From positions 62,001-126,000 of the forward strand of contig JBCBKL010000009.1 of assembly GCA_038521825.1 (NCBI GenBank): 64,000 nt of DNA, in the 5' to 3' direction. The notes beneath the pieces are model-generated. The model had not been told where the DNA came from. It made no database searches and worked only from the letters and a program-made list of their open reading frames with translations. Below are positions 17,253 through 26,114 of this stretch, piece after piece (positions within the stretch are counted from its first letter, which is position 1; each line of letters begins with the position of its first letter). The translations under genes were made by a program, and so were the position numbers. This stretch comes from JBCBKL01 sp038521825. GTDB lineage: Bacteria; Pseudomonadota; Alphaproteobacteria; Rhodobacterales; Rhodobacteraceae.

Positions 17253-17623
17253 GATCGGATTGCCTCCCCAAAGAAAACCAAGGTGCAGTCTTCATCGATC
17301 ACATGGAATTCGCGCTGGCCGTAATCCTGATTGAACGGAGCGCGCACGCGGCCGTCGGGCAGCTTGTCGAGCGCGTCTCTCATGTCGGCATAAACCCGGT
17401 CGATATTTGCGACATCGATGTAAAATGACCCTTCACGCTGGGGATGAGACAGATCGACATCGTGCGACACCTCGATCAGGCGCACAGCCACGTCATCGCG
17501 GCGCATGAATGCATAATTGTCCGCGGCAAAACCCAGTTCGAACCCCAGAACATCGCGATAAAACGCTATCTGCTTCTCAAGTGAGGTGCAGGGTATAAAA
17601 GGCGTGATCTGGGTCAGGCGCAT
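17249..17623 (-). CDS. VOC/glyoxalase-family protein
   Basis: This 124-residue protein has one vicinal-oxygen-chelate domain pair (betaalphabetabetabeta twice). The visible elements are FIPCTSLEKQIAFYRDVLGFEL at the start, EGSFYIDVANIDRVYADMRD in the middle and YGQREFHVIDEDCTLVFFGEA at the end. Such proteins include bleomycin-binding, fosfomycin-modifying and dioxygenase members, and function cannot be told from sequence. It is sandwiched between an ABC ATPase gene (1 bp overlap) and the ArgE-like gene (4 bp overlap), so it probably works in the same pathway. Confidence 0.85.
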   Translation of the reverse strand: MRLTQITPFIPCTSLEKQIAFYRDVLGFELGFAADNYAFMRRDDVAVRLIEVSHDVDLSHPQREGSFYIDVANIDRVYADMRDALDKLPDGRVRAPFNQDYGQREFHVIDEDCTLVFFGEAIRS

Positions 17624-19455
17624 CAGTACCCACTGTCGGTCAAGAGAACCTTGTGCCCCGGTTCGACCTCTTTATAGACCGACGGCTCAGCCACATAGTC
17701 AACTGGATGAATTGGAGACGGTATCGGCTTGAAATTCAGATCTTTTTCTGCCTTCCGTTGATTTGGGTCAGCAATAGGAACGGCTTTCATCAATGCCTGG
17801 GTATAGGGGTGTTGCGGGTTCTCGAACACTCTTGCGCGCGGCCCGATTTCCACGATACGGCCCAGATACATGACGCCCACATGGTGGCTCACCCGTTCGA
17901 CCACGGCCATGTCGTGACTGATGAAGAGGAACGAAAGGCCCATATCGGCCTGCAATTCCATCATGAGGTTCAGCACCTGCGCCTGTACCGACACGTCGAG
18001 CGCAGATACCGCTTCGTCCGCGATGATCAGCTTGGGGTTCAGGGCCAGCGCACGGGCAATGGCCACCCGCTGCCGCTGGCCGCCGCTCAATTCGTGCGGA
18101 TAGCGGCGCATGAAGCTGCGCGGCAATTCCACCCGGTCAAACAGCATTGCCACCCGATCGGTGATGTCAGACCCTGTGAGCGTACCGAAGTTGCGCATGG
18201 GTTCGGCCACCTGATCAGACAGGTGCATCTGCGGGTTCAGGCTTGCGAAGGGATCCTGAAAGATCATCTGCATATCGCGTCGCGCTTCGCGCAAGTCACG
18301 CGGGTTGAGCGCCATGATGTCCTTGCCATCGAGACGGATATGCCCCGATTGCGGCTCGATCAGCCGCAGAATGGATCGCCCCGCTGAGGATTTGCCACAG
18401 CCGGACTCCCCAACAAGGCTAAGGGTCTGGCCCTTATTCAGCGTGAAAGAGACATCTTCGACCGCATGCACATTCGCCACCGTGCGTCGGAAAAATCCGC
18501 CCTTGACCGGAAAACGTGTCACGAGGTGCTCGACCTCGAGCAGCTTTTCTTCCGTGCCTTCGATGGGCGCGATGCTGCCCTGCGGGCGGCCCATCAGCTT
18601 CATCGGCTCAGGATAAGCCTTGCCGCGCATCTCGCCCAGTTTCGGCACGGCTGCCAGCAGGGCCTTGGTATAGGCGTGCTGCGGGTTCTCAAAGATTTCG
18701 GCGACCGGACCCTCTTCGACCTTATGGCCCCGGAACATCACGACAACGCGGTCCGCCATCTGAGCGACCACCGCCATGTCATGGGTGATGAACATGACAG
18801 CGGTGCCGGTTTCCCGCTTCAACCGGTCCATCAGGGCCAGGATCTCGGCCTGGATCGTAACATCCAGCGCTGTTGTCGGCTCATCCGCGATCAGCAGGCG
18901 CGGCTCGCAGGCCAGCGCCATCGCGATCACCACACGCTGGCGCATCCCGCCACTGAGTTCATGAGGATATTGTTTGAGGCGCCGTTCGGGTTCGGGGATG
19001 CGAACCTGCCGGAGCAGTTCCAGCGCCCGCTCTTCCGCCGCCGACTTGGACAGACCCTTGTGCAGCCGCAGACCCTCGGTCAGTTGGCGGCCGACGCTAA
19101 AGACAGGGTTCAGGGCAGTCATCGGCTCCTGAAAGATCATCCCGATCTCGTTGCCACGGATCGTGCGCATCAGATCTTGATTGGTCTTGGCAAGATCGAC
19201 GTCTTCGCCGTCCCGGCGGTCAAACAGCAATCGGCCGCCAGCGATGCGCCCGCCCCCGAACTCGACCAGTCGCATCAGCGAAAGTGACGAAACCGACTTG
19301 CCCGACCCGGACTCACCCACAACACAAACCGTTTCGCCCGGGTTGATGGCAAAGGAGACATCCTCGACACCCAGTACCGGCCCATCCTTGGTTTGAAATT
19401 CGACACGCAGGCCTTGAATTTCCGCAATTGGGCCGTTGCCAGGCTGATCGAGCAT
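17623..19455 (-). CDS. Dipeptide/oligopeptide ABC transporter ATPase, DppD-DppF fusion
   Basis: This 610-residue protein joins two peptide-transport ATPase domains that are separate DppD and DppF subunits in E. coli. Domain 1 has GESGSGKS, LSGGMRQRV and LIADEPTTALD. Domain 2 has GESGCGKSS, LSGGQRQRV and IIADEAVSALD. Each is followed by the oligopeptide-transporter C-terminal extension (for example AYTKALLAAVP and PYTQALMKAVP). I used the ATG at 19455, preceded by GGAG at good distance; a TTG lies one codon earlier. It is transcribed away from the binding protein and permease genes that complete the transporter. Confidence 0.93.
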   Translation of the reverse strand: MLDQPGNGPIAEIQGLRVEFQTKDGPVLGVEDVSFAINPGETVCVVGESGSGKSVSSLSLMRLVEFGGGRIAGGRLLFDRRDGEDVDLAKTNQDLMRTIRGNEIGMIFQEPMTALNPVFSVGRQLTEGLRLHKGLSKSAAEERALELLRQVRIPEPERRLKQYPHELSGGMRQRVVIAMALACEPRLLIADEPTTALDVTIQAEILALMDRLKRETGTAVMFITHDMAVVAQMADRVVVMFRGHKVEEGPVAEIFENPQHAYTKALLAAVPKLGEMRGKAYPEPMKLMGRPQGSIAPIEGTEEKLLEVEHLVTRFPVKGGFFRRTVANVHAVEDVSFTLNKGQTLSLVGESGCGKSSAGRSILRLIEPQSGHIRLDGKDIMALNPRDLREARRDMQMIFQDPFASLNPQMHLSDQVAEPMRNFGTLTGSDITDRVAMLFDRVELPRSFMRRYPHELSGGQRQRVAIARALALNPKLIIADEAVSALDVSVQAQVLNLMMELQADMGLSFLFISHDMAVVERVSHHVGVMYLGRIVEIGPRARVFENPQHPYTQALMKAVPIADPNQRKAEKDLNFKPIPSPIHPVDYVAEPSVYKEVEPGHKVLLTDSGY

Positions 19456-19535
19456 CAAATTCTCCGAAATTCTGCGTCGTCACGCTACGGGTAAGGCTTG
19501 GGCAGTGTCAAACGGATGCATGCTCTTTCCCGACG

Positions 19536-19556
19536 GCAAGCCGAGGCAAGGCTTGC
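19536..19556. promoter_or_regulatory. Perfect 7-bp inverted repeat in the divergent promoter region
   Basis: GCAAGCC (19536-19542) and GGCTTGC (19550-19556) are perfect inverted arms with a 7-base spacer. The site lies in the 276 bp between the divergent ATPase and binding-protein genes, where a shared regulator would bind. A further TTGC/GCAA pair overlaps its right edge (19553-19567). It has no T-run, so an operator is more likely than a terminator. Confidence 0.4.
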
Positions 19557-19637
19557 ATTTTCCGCAAAAGATGCTGTGATGACAATATTCGCACAGGGGT
19601 AGAGGGTTTTTATCGTTATGGTTGAAGTTCTTAGATC

Positions 19638-19730
19638 ATGACCGACCAAGACCCCGCCCTTCGCAGATCTTACGACCGCATCAAAAGCGGCGAGAAATAC
19701 GGCACCCCGCGTGTCCAACATGGAGTATGA
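19638..19730 (+). CDS. Possible 30-residue leader peptide upstream of the peptide-binding protein
   Basis: A 30-codon open frame runs from an ATG at 19638 to a TGA at 19728-19730, one base before the start of the binding protein. It encodes a charged peptide (begins MTDQDPALRR, ends TPRVQHGV). Its final codons contain the GGAG that serves as ribosome binding site for the next gene, so ribosomes reaching its stop could re-initiate. No strong ribosome binding site precedes it and I recognise no family. It may be a translated leader or chance. Confidence 0.35.
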   Translation: MTDQDPALRRSYDRIKSGEKYGTPRVQHGV

Positions 19731-19731
19731 T

Positions 19732-21432
19732 ATGAAACTCAAAACCCTGCTGATGGGCGCTGCGGCCAGCGTTGCGCTTGCGCCAGCGGCATTTGCCGAA
19801 CGCGGGAGCGACGGCAATGTCAGCATTATCTATTGGCAAGCTCCGTCGATCCTGAACCCGTTCCTGTCGGGCGGGACCAAGGATATTGAGTCCGCCTCGC
19901 TCGTGATTGAGCCGCTTGCACGATACAATGAACAGGGTCAGCTCGTTCCATGGCTGGTCGATGAAATCCCAACCACAGATAACGGCGGCGTCGCGGCCGA
20001 TCTGACATCGATCACATGGAAGATCACCGACGGTGTCACATGGTCGGACGGCACGCCCTTTACGTCGGCCGATGTCAAGTTCACCTACGACTATTGCACA
20101 CACCCAGAAGGCGGCTGTGCCCAACTCGTGAAATTCGAAGGTGTCGAGAGCGTCGAAACACCCGACCCGATGACGGTCGTCGTTAACTTCAGCGCGCCGA
20201 CCCCGAACCCCTACGTGCCTTTCGTGGGCGGTGAAAACCCGATCATTCAAGCGGCGCAGTTCGCTGATTGCATGGGCGCCCGCGCCCCGGAATGCACCGA
20301 GGCGAACTTTAACCCGATCGGCACCGGGCCTTTCGTCGTTGATGAGTTCCGCCCCAATGACGTGATCCGTTATTCGGCAAATCCGAACTATCGCGATCCG
20401 GCCAAACCGGCCTTTGCGACGGTTCTGTTCAAGGGCGGCGGTGATGCGACGGCTGCGGGCCGCGCTGTCATGGAGACCGGTGAATTCGACTATGCCTGGA
20501 ACCTTCAGCTTGCGCCTGACGTGATTGCACGCATGGAAGCCGCCGGTAAGGGTACCCCCGTTGCGGGCTTTGGTCCGCTGGTTGAGCGCATCATGCTGAA
20601 CCAGACCAACCCGGATCCGAACCTGCCCGAGGGCGAGCGTGCGACTGCGGCCCATCCGCACCCCTTCCTGACCGACCCCGCCGTCTACAAAGCCATGTCG
20701 CTGGCCATCGACCGGCCGCTGCTTGTGGAAGTTGGCTATGGTCAAGCCGGTAAGGTGACCTGCAACTGGGTGCCCGCGCCTGACGCATTCAACTCGACCA
20801 GCATGACCTGTGACCAGCAGGACCTCGAAGGCGCAAACGCCATGCTGGAAGAGGCTGGCTGGGTTGACAGCAATGGTGATGGCGTCCGCGAAAAAGACGG
20901 CGTCGAGCTGCGCGTTCTCTACCAGACCTCGACCAACGCCGTGCGCCAGGATTTCCAGGCGCTGATCAAGGATTGGTGGCGTCAGATCGGCATCGATGCC
21001 GAACTGCGGAACCTCGACGCATCGGTGTTCTTTGGTGGTGACCCGGGTTCGCCCGACACGTTCCAGAAGTTCTATGCCGACGTGCAAATGTACGCCAACA
21101 CGTTCAACGGCACAGACCCGCAGGTCTATATGGCCAACCTGCTTTGCTCGGACGCACCGCGTCCCGAAAGCCAGTGGCAAGGTCAGAACATCTCGCGCTG
21201 GTGCCGCGAGGAATATGACGCGATGCACGCGCAGCTTTCCAAGACGGCTGGCCTCTCGGAACGCTCCGAGATCGCGAAGAAGCTGAACGACATGGCGGTC
21301 CAAGAAGGCGCGATGATTCCGCTGGTTCACCGCGGTCGGCTCTCAGCGCATTCCAACACGCTGGGCGGCGTTGTCCTGAACGTTTGGGACAGCGAGCTCT
21401 GGAATGTCGCGGACTGGTATCGCCTCGACTAA
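19732..21432 (+). CDS. Peptide/nickel-type ABC transporter binding protein (family 5)
   Basis: This 566-residue periplasmic receptor belongs to solute-binding family 5 (DppA/OppA-like). The N terminus is a clear Sec signal (MKLKTLLMG, hydrophobic core, ending AAFA). Family landmarks include an early IIYWQAPSILNPFLS segment, WKITDGVTWSDGTPFTSADVKFTYDY (region about residues 100-125) and YKAMSLAIDRPLLVEVGYG. I took the ATG at 19732, which follows GGAG by 6 bases; an in-frame GTG at 19711 would add residues before the signal peptide. It is followed after 118 bp, including a strong hairpin, by two permease genes. Confidence 0.92.
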   Translation: MKLKTLLMGAAASVALAPAAFAERGSDGNVSIIYWQAPSILNPFLSGGTKDIESASLVIEPLARYNEQGQLVPWLVDEIPTTDNGGVAADLTSITWKITDGVTWSDGTPFTSADVKFTYDYCTHPEGGCAQLVKFEGVESVETPDPMTVVVNFSAPTPNPYVPFVGGENPIIQAAQFADCMGARAPECTEANFNPIGTGPFVVDEFRPNDVIRYSANPNYRDPAKPAFATVLFKGGGDATAAGRAVMETGEFDYAWNLQLAPDVIARMEAAGKGTPVAGFGPLVERIMLNQTNPDPNLPEGERATAAHPHPFLTDPAVYKAMSLAIDRPLLVEVGYGQAGKVTCNWVPAPDAFNSTSMTCDQQDLEGANAMLEEAGWVDSNGDGVREKDGVELRVLYQTSTNAVRQDFQALIKDWWRQIGIDAELRNLDASVFFGGDPGSPDTFQKFYADVQMYANTFNGTDPQVYMANLLCSDAPRPESQWQGQNISRWCREEYDAMHAQLSKTAGLSERSEIAKKLNDMAVQEGAMIPLVHRGRLSAHSNTLGGVVLNVWDSELWNVADWYRLD

Positions 21433-21438
21433 CGGGCT

Positions 21439-21464
21439 AAGGGCAGGTCTTCGGATCTGCCCTT
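21439..21464 (+). terminator. Stable hairpin after the binding-protein gene (attenuator or mRNA stabiliser)
   Basis: AAGGGCAG pairs with CTGCCCTT and the stem continues through G-T and TC/GA pairs to a TTCG tetraloop, giving 11 pairs. The following bases (CCCTTT) form only a weak T-tract. The position, 6 bp after the stop and before the permease genes, fits partial termination or 3' end protection that keeps receptor mRNA in excess. Confidence 0.6.
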
Positions 21465-21550
21465 CCCTTTCGCCTCCCGAGGCATAATACGGTTCGACGG
21501 GCCCGCAGACCCGCCAATTTGTCTTATTAGCAGTCTAGGACCTCGCGCGC

Positions 21551-22588
21551 ATGCTGACATTTACAATCCGCCGGTTGATCCTTTCGATCCCGACGCTTTT
21601 GTTCATCAGCCTCGCTATCTTCCTCCTCCTCCAACTCGCACCGGGCGACCCGATGGCGCAGGTCCCGCTGACCGTGCCGCCGGAGGTCAAGGCAAAGATG
21701 CGCGAAGCGCTCGGTCTCGGCCAGCCGATCCATGTGCAGTACTGGAAATGGATGGTTCAGTTCTTCTGGCTTGAGCCGCAGGTTCTTATCGACTGGCTGA
21801 CCCGCGAGAGTTTTCTGTTCGGATGGCTGCCCGACACATCGCTCTATGACGGTCAGCTGCGCATGATCTCCTGGCAGACACGCGGCCCGGTGATGGATCT
21901 GGTCGTGCAGTCCCTGCCCCAAACCATGTGGGTTGTCGGCATGGCCTATGTCGTGGGCGTGCTGATCGCCCTGCCCATCGGCATTTATTCGGCCTACCGG
22001 CACTATTCGGTCTTTGATCAGACAGGCACCTTTATCACCATGATCGGCTTTTCGATCCCGCCCTTCTTTACCGGGCCGCTGTTGATTGTGATCTTTGCGG
22101 TGCAACTTGAGTGGCTGCCGTCCTTCTACAACACCGTTCACGAAGTCGTGGATTGGGAAAGCTTCGTCTTCCAGCTTAAGCAGATGATCCTGCCGGTCAT
22201 GGTGCTGGCGCTGCAAACCACGGCGCAGATCAGCCGGTACATGCGGTCGGCCATGCTGGACAACCTCAACCAGGACTATGTGCGGACAGCCCGCGCCAAG
22301 GGTCTACGCGAAAGTGTCGTCGTGATGGTCCATGTTCTGCGTAATTCGATGATCCCGGTCGTGACGGTCATCGCGCTTGGCATCCCCTCGATCTTTGGCG
22401 GCGCGATCATCACCGAGAACGTGTTCAAGGTGAATGGCATCGGCTACCAGCTGCTGATCGCACTTTTTGCCAACGACATCCCGACGGTCATGACACTGAC
22501 CTTCATCTTCGCCATCCTGATTGTGCTCTTCAACCTGATCGCCGACGTGCTCTACGGCGTGCTTGATCCGAGAATCCGCTATGACTGA
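21551..22588 (+). CDS. Peptide ABC transporter permease, DppB type
   Basis: This 345-residue inner-membrane protein has the DppB pattern: an N-terminal membrane segment (FTIRRLILSIPTLLFISLAIF) followed by GDPMAQVP and, after a periplasmic region, five further segments. The cytoplasmic coupling loop with YVRTARAKGL lies near residue 250. It pairs with the DppC-like protein, whose start overlaps its stop by 8 bp. The periplasmic loop between the first two segments is longer than in E. coli DppB, a feature of one subgroup. Confidence 0.92.
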   Translation: MLTFTIRRLILSIPTLLFISLAIFLLLQLAPGDPMAQVPLTVPPEVKAKMREALGLGQPIHVQYWKWMVQFFWLEPQVLIDWLTRESFLFGWLPDTSLYDGQLRMISWQTRGPVMDLVVQSLPQTMWVVGMAYVVGVLIALPIGIYSAYRHYSVFDQTGTFITMIGFSIPPFFTGPLLIVIFAVQLEWLPSFYNTVHEVVDWESFVFQLKQMILPVMVLALQTTAQISRYMRSAMLDNLNQDYVRTARAKGLRESVVVMVHVLRNSMIPVVTVIALGIPSIFGGAIITENVFKVNGIGYQLLIALFANDIPTVMTLTFIFAILIVLFNLIADVLYGVLDPRIRYD

Positions 22589-23558
22589 CCGGACGAACGA
22601 AGCCGAAGTGCTCGGTGCTCTGACAGACAAGATGCCGTCGGCGCCGCCTCACAGCCAATGGATAGACGTCTGGGCGCAGTTCCGGCGGCACAAGGGCGCG
22701 ATGTTCGGAGGTGGGTTCCTCCTGTTCATCACACTTTTTGTCCTGCTGGGTCCGTTCATCTGGCAGGTCGATGCGCAACAGCTCGACATCCGCAACAAGG
22801 ATATGCGCCCCATCTATACCGCGCTCTGGGACAGCACCGCCAAGGTGGGCTGGATCAGGCCACTCGGCACCGACAATCTGGGCCGCTGTCTGCTGGCGAA
22901 CCTCATCGAGGGCGGGCGTGCCTCGCTCGCCGTCGGTTGGGCCGCGATGCTGCTGGCGCTCATCATCGGGACAGCGGTCGGGGTAATGGCCGGCTATTTC
23001 AAACGGTTGGATTTCTGGCTGATGCGGTTCACCGACCTCGTACTTTCGTTGCCAATCCTGCCGCTTCTGCTCGTGGCCGTGACGCTCTTCCGGCAGCCGC
23101 TCCGGGCGGCTTTTGGCCCGGAAACGGGCATGTTCATCCTGATCGTGGGGATCGTCGGCATCACCAGCTGGATGCAAACGGCTCGTATCGTACGGGGCGA
23201 TGTGCTGGCGCTGAAAGAACGGGAATTCATCCTTGCCGCCCGCTCGATCGGCACCACCAGCGGAGCCATCATCCGGCGGCACCTGCTGCCCAACGTGTTG
23301 TCGCCGATCATGGTCTCGGCCACGCTGGGCCTTGCCACCGCGATCATCACCGAAAGCGCCTTGTCCTTCCTCGGGGTCGGCTTCCCGTCCGACTTCCCGA
23401 CCTGGGGCAAGCTGCTGGCCGACGCGGTCCAGCGGATGGAGGAATACCCCGAGCGGGTGCTGCTGCCCGGTATCGCGATCTCGCTGACCGTGCTCAGCGT
23501 GAACTATTTGGGCGACGGGCTGCGCGACGCGCTGGATCCCCGCATCCGCGGGCGCTGA
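22581..23558 (+). CDS. Peptide ABC transporter permease, DppC type
   Basis: This 325-residue permease completes the dipeptide-type transporter. After a cytoplasmic N terminus, a first membrane segment (MFGGGFLLFITLFVLLGPFIW region) is followed by LGTDNLGRCLLANLI, the usual DppC motif GTDxxGRDxx with Cys in place of Asp. The coupling loop EREFILAARSIG is near residue 215, and ESALSFLGVGFP near 280 is characteristic. I chose the ATG at 22581, overlapping the DppB stop; an in-frame TTG lies at 22563. The stop abuts the convergent GNAT gene with no gap. Confidence 0.92.
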   Translation: MTDRTNEAEVLGALTDKMPSAPPHSQWIDVWAQFRRHKGAMFGGGFLLFITLFVLLGPFIWQVDAQQLDIRNKDMRPIYTALWDSTAKVGWIRPLGTDNLGRCLLANLIEGGRASLAVGWAAMLLALIIGTAVGVMAGYFKRLDFWLMRFTDLVLSLPILPLLLVAVTLFRQPLRAAFGPETGMFILIVGIVGITSWMQTARIVRGDVLALKEREFILAARSIGTTSGAIIRRHLLPNVLSPIMVSATLGLATAIITESALSFLGVGFPSDFPTWGKLLADAVQRMEEYPERVLLPGIAISLTVLSVNYLGDGLRDALDPRIRGR

Positions 23559-24560
23559 TCAAGGCATCGACTTCTTGTACCACGTAATGGCGTTGCGATA
23601 CCCCTCGGCTTCGAGCAGGGCGATTTTCGACGTCCATGCCGCAGGGCAAACGACCATCATCGCTTGATTACCGCGGGCGGTGCGGGCCGCCTCAGCCGCT
23701 TGAAACAGCGCCGCCGCCTCAGTGTCTGCCGGTCCCAACGATTCCGGTTTGGACAACGTTACATGATGAAAGTCGTCAATTACGCCGATGGCACCGATCT
23801 CATGGGCCGGTGGGAAATGAAGGGACGTGGCGGGTTGCGAGATGGCGTATCCGGTGATGTCCCCATCAACCATCGATACGAACATGTCGCGGTCGGTCAG
23901 CGTCAGGCTTTTTTCCATCCAAGCACCGAACCGGCGGGCCGCCTCGGGATGGGATTCCCAAAAGGAGTCGATATCCGTCAGGACACAGCGATGTTGGGCA
24001 CTCAGCCGAACGATATCCGCAACATCGCCGATTTGCGCAGGGCGGATCTGCTGATGTCCGATGGCATGCCGCAAGTCCGAGCGGGCAAGATACCGGGTAA
24101 GCGGGGTGTAGTTATGCGCCGCAAGTACGTCTTCCAATCCGCCCTTTGGAACAGACGAAGCCAACAAAACCTGCGCACCCGCCGCCGCAAGGTCCGTTTC
24201 CGCCGCAATGAGCAACATGTCCAACGTGCTATCGGGCGCGTCATTCACAACGACGGTATCTTCCATGATCAAACCGGGCGGGCCGAACAGGCCTGCATAG
24301 ATCGGTGGTACCGGCAATAGGATCGAATGGGCCAGTCCTACCACGGAGCCGTCGCGTTCAGCGACCAGCCACTCGTGACGAATGCGCGGCGCGCCGTCGG
24401 CTAATGTGTCGTGCAAGCTGCGGGCGATCCGGTCGGCCGCATCAGGCGCAACCCGCCACAAATGCGGGTTAGACGCCTCTCTCAGCCTTGCATCGTGGAC
24501 CACAAGCGGAACCATGGTATCGACATCGGCGGGAACGGCATCTCTGATAGTCACGGACAT
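23559..24560 (-). CDS. Tandem GNAT-type N-acetyltransferase
   Basis: This 333-residue protein appears to hold two GNAT folds. The first begins VTIRDAVPADVDTMVPLVV and continues through EWLVAERDGSVVGLA. The second begins about residue 175 with IRPAQIGDVADIVRLSAQH and has MFVSMVDGDITGYAI and a late AEAARTARGNQAMMVVCPA segment. GNAT enzymes move an acetyl group from acetyl-CoA to an amine, and duplicated versions often retain only one active site. It is convergent with the transporter operon, with stop codons touching. The substrate is unknown. Confidence 0.75.
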   Translation of the reverse strand: MSVTIRDAVPADVDTMVPLVVHDARLREASNPHLWRVAPDAADRIARSLHDTLADGAPRIRHEWLVAERDGSVVGLAHSILLPVPPIYAGLFGPPGLIMEDTVVVNDAPDSTLDMLLIAAETDLAAAGAQVLLASSVPKGGLEDVLAAHNYTPLTRYLARSDLRHAIGHQQIRPAQIGDVADIVRLSAQHRCVLTDIDSFWESHPEAARRFGAWMEKSLTLTDRDMFVSMVDGDITGYAISQPATSLHFPPAHEIGAIGVIDDFHHVTLSKPESLGPADTEAAALFQAAEAARTARGNQAMMVVCPAAWTSKIALLEAEGYRNAITWYKKSMP

Positions 24561-24667
24561 GGATCGATCCTCACAGTGTCAAAATGAAGAACGCGGCTTC
24601 GTAGCAAACCGTCCCAGGGGTCGGTGGGCGGGCGCCTTTGCCAAAGGCAAACAGAACCGCCCCCGAC

Positions 24668-25948
24668 CTATTCGATACCCTTGCGCAACCGCCGTACCAT
24701 CCACCAGACGGCCAGCACGACGGGCACCGTGATGGCAGCAATCAGCCAGCCCCGACTGATCTCTGTCGCATCGGCCAGTGGATATAACAAATAGGCCGCG
24801 AGCGAAACGGCATAGTAGCTGATCGCCACGACGGAAAGGCCCTCGACCGTCCGCTGCAGGCGCAATTGCAGGTCTGACCGACGATCCATACTTTCCAGCA
24901 GCTTCTGGTTCTGCGCGCTTCGTTCCACATCCACCCGCGTCCGTAGCAGGTTCGAGGCCCGGATCGACCGGCTGCTCATCGCCGCCAACCGTCCTTCCGC
25001 CGACTTGACGGTCCGCATCGCGGGCTCATACCGGCGCATCATGAATTCGGCAAAGCTCTGGCGGCCACCCCATCGAACCTCCCGCAGCGCCTCGATCCGC
25101 TGGTTGACGATCGCCTCATAAGCCCCTGTCGCCCCGAAGCGAAAGGAACACTGGGCCGATATGGTTTCCAACTCAGCCGAGATCGCCAGGAGCGCCTGCA
25201 GCGTGTCCTCGGCCCGCGCCGTCTCGCCTGACATCGCGCCCATGAGCCCCGTCAGCTTGGTATCGAGCGCGTTCAGCTCCGGCCCGATCTCGCGCACCCG
25301 CGCAAAACCCAGCATCGACATCGACTTGTAGGTTTCGATCTCACACAGACGTTGAACGATGCGCCCGATGCGGCGCTTGCCGGTCAAAGCCCCTGCAAAG
25401 ACCGCGAAACGCAAATGACCATTGCTGTCGATGCGGAAGTCCCCGGCGACAATGGCCCCGTCATCCAGCACCGAACTGACCGCAAGGCTTTCGGGTACGA
25501 ACCATTCATTCAGCAAAGTCTGGACGGCCTCGTCATCCGGCCGCTCGGCAATGCGCAGCAGGATCGATGTGACGCGTTCGCCCGGAGCCTCAGCCAGCCA
25601 ATCGTCCGGAAACGGATCAAAGGCCAAGGGGTCAAAGGCCTGATCGCTCAACCCCTCGGAAAACAGGGTGTAGGTCACGAATTCGGTGTGCTGTTCCCAT
25701 TTCAGCCAGTGCTTCCCAATCTGACCGTAGTAATGGGTGGCTCCCGGCTGGGGATGCTGCGCGCCATGGCGATCGAGCAAGGCTGTCAGATGCTCCAGGT
25801 CCTTGGATCGATCCCGCGACGCCGCCATGTCTGGTTGCTTGAACGCGATATAGGCCGCCGTGCAGGGTGCCTGCATCGACGGAAACGGGCGCGCGTGCAG
25901 CTCGTTGGCCAGCTTGTATCGCAGCGGATGGTCTTGGATCGTTGACAT
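24668..25948 (-). CDS. DUF3422 family membrane-anchored protein
   Basis: This 426-residue protein matches DUF3422, a proteobacterial family of unknown function. The N terminus has the hallmark HPLRYKLANELHARPFP; a long charged, probably helical region follows (residues about 240-370, with an RYEPAMRTVKSAEGRL stretch). Two hydrophobic segments near the C terminus (VVAISYYAVSLAAYLLYPL and WLIAAITVPVVLAVWWMV) end in a basic tail, so the bulk is likely cytoplasmic and tethered to the membrane. I set the start at the ATG at 25948, where the family motif begins; the frame runs much further upstream through unrelated sequence. Confidence 0.85.
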   Translation of the reverse strand: MSTIQDHPLRYKLANELHARPFPSMQAPCTAAYIAFKQPDMAASRDRSKDLEHLTALLDRHGAQHPQPGATHYYGQIGKHWLKWEQHTEFVTYTLFSEGLSDQAFDPLAFDPFPDDWLAEAPGERVTSILLRIAERPDDEAVQTLLNEWFVPESLAVSSVLDDGAIVAGDFRIDSNGHLRFAVFAGALTGKRRIGRIVQRLCEIETYKSMSMLGFARVREIGPELNALDTKLTGLMGAMSGETARAEDTLQALLAISAELETISAQCSFRFGATGAYEAIVNQRIEALREVRWGGRQSFAEFMMRRYEPAMRTVKSAEGRLAAMSSRSIRASNLLRTRVDVERSAQNQKLLESMDRRSDLQLRLQRTVEGLSVVAISYYAVSLAAYLLYPLADATEISRGWLIAAITVPVVLAVWWMVRRLRKGIE

Positions 25949-26114
25949 GGAACGTGCCTGTTTCGGGTTCAGCCTCGATGCTCGACACATAGAGTGGGCG
26001 AGGAAAAAATACAACAATTTCTGAGTGTTAACGGAATACAACCGTGTACCGAACCATCTTAAGTCTTTCAAAACGCAGCTTTTGTGCCAATCTCGCCAAA
26101 AATGGGGAGCGTCG

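Noticed and set aside
19681..21330. 549-codon open frame on the minus strand
   Set aside because: It is antisense to the family 5 binding-protein gene and has no family or start signal.
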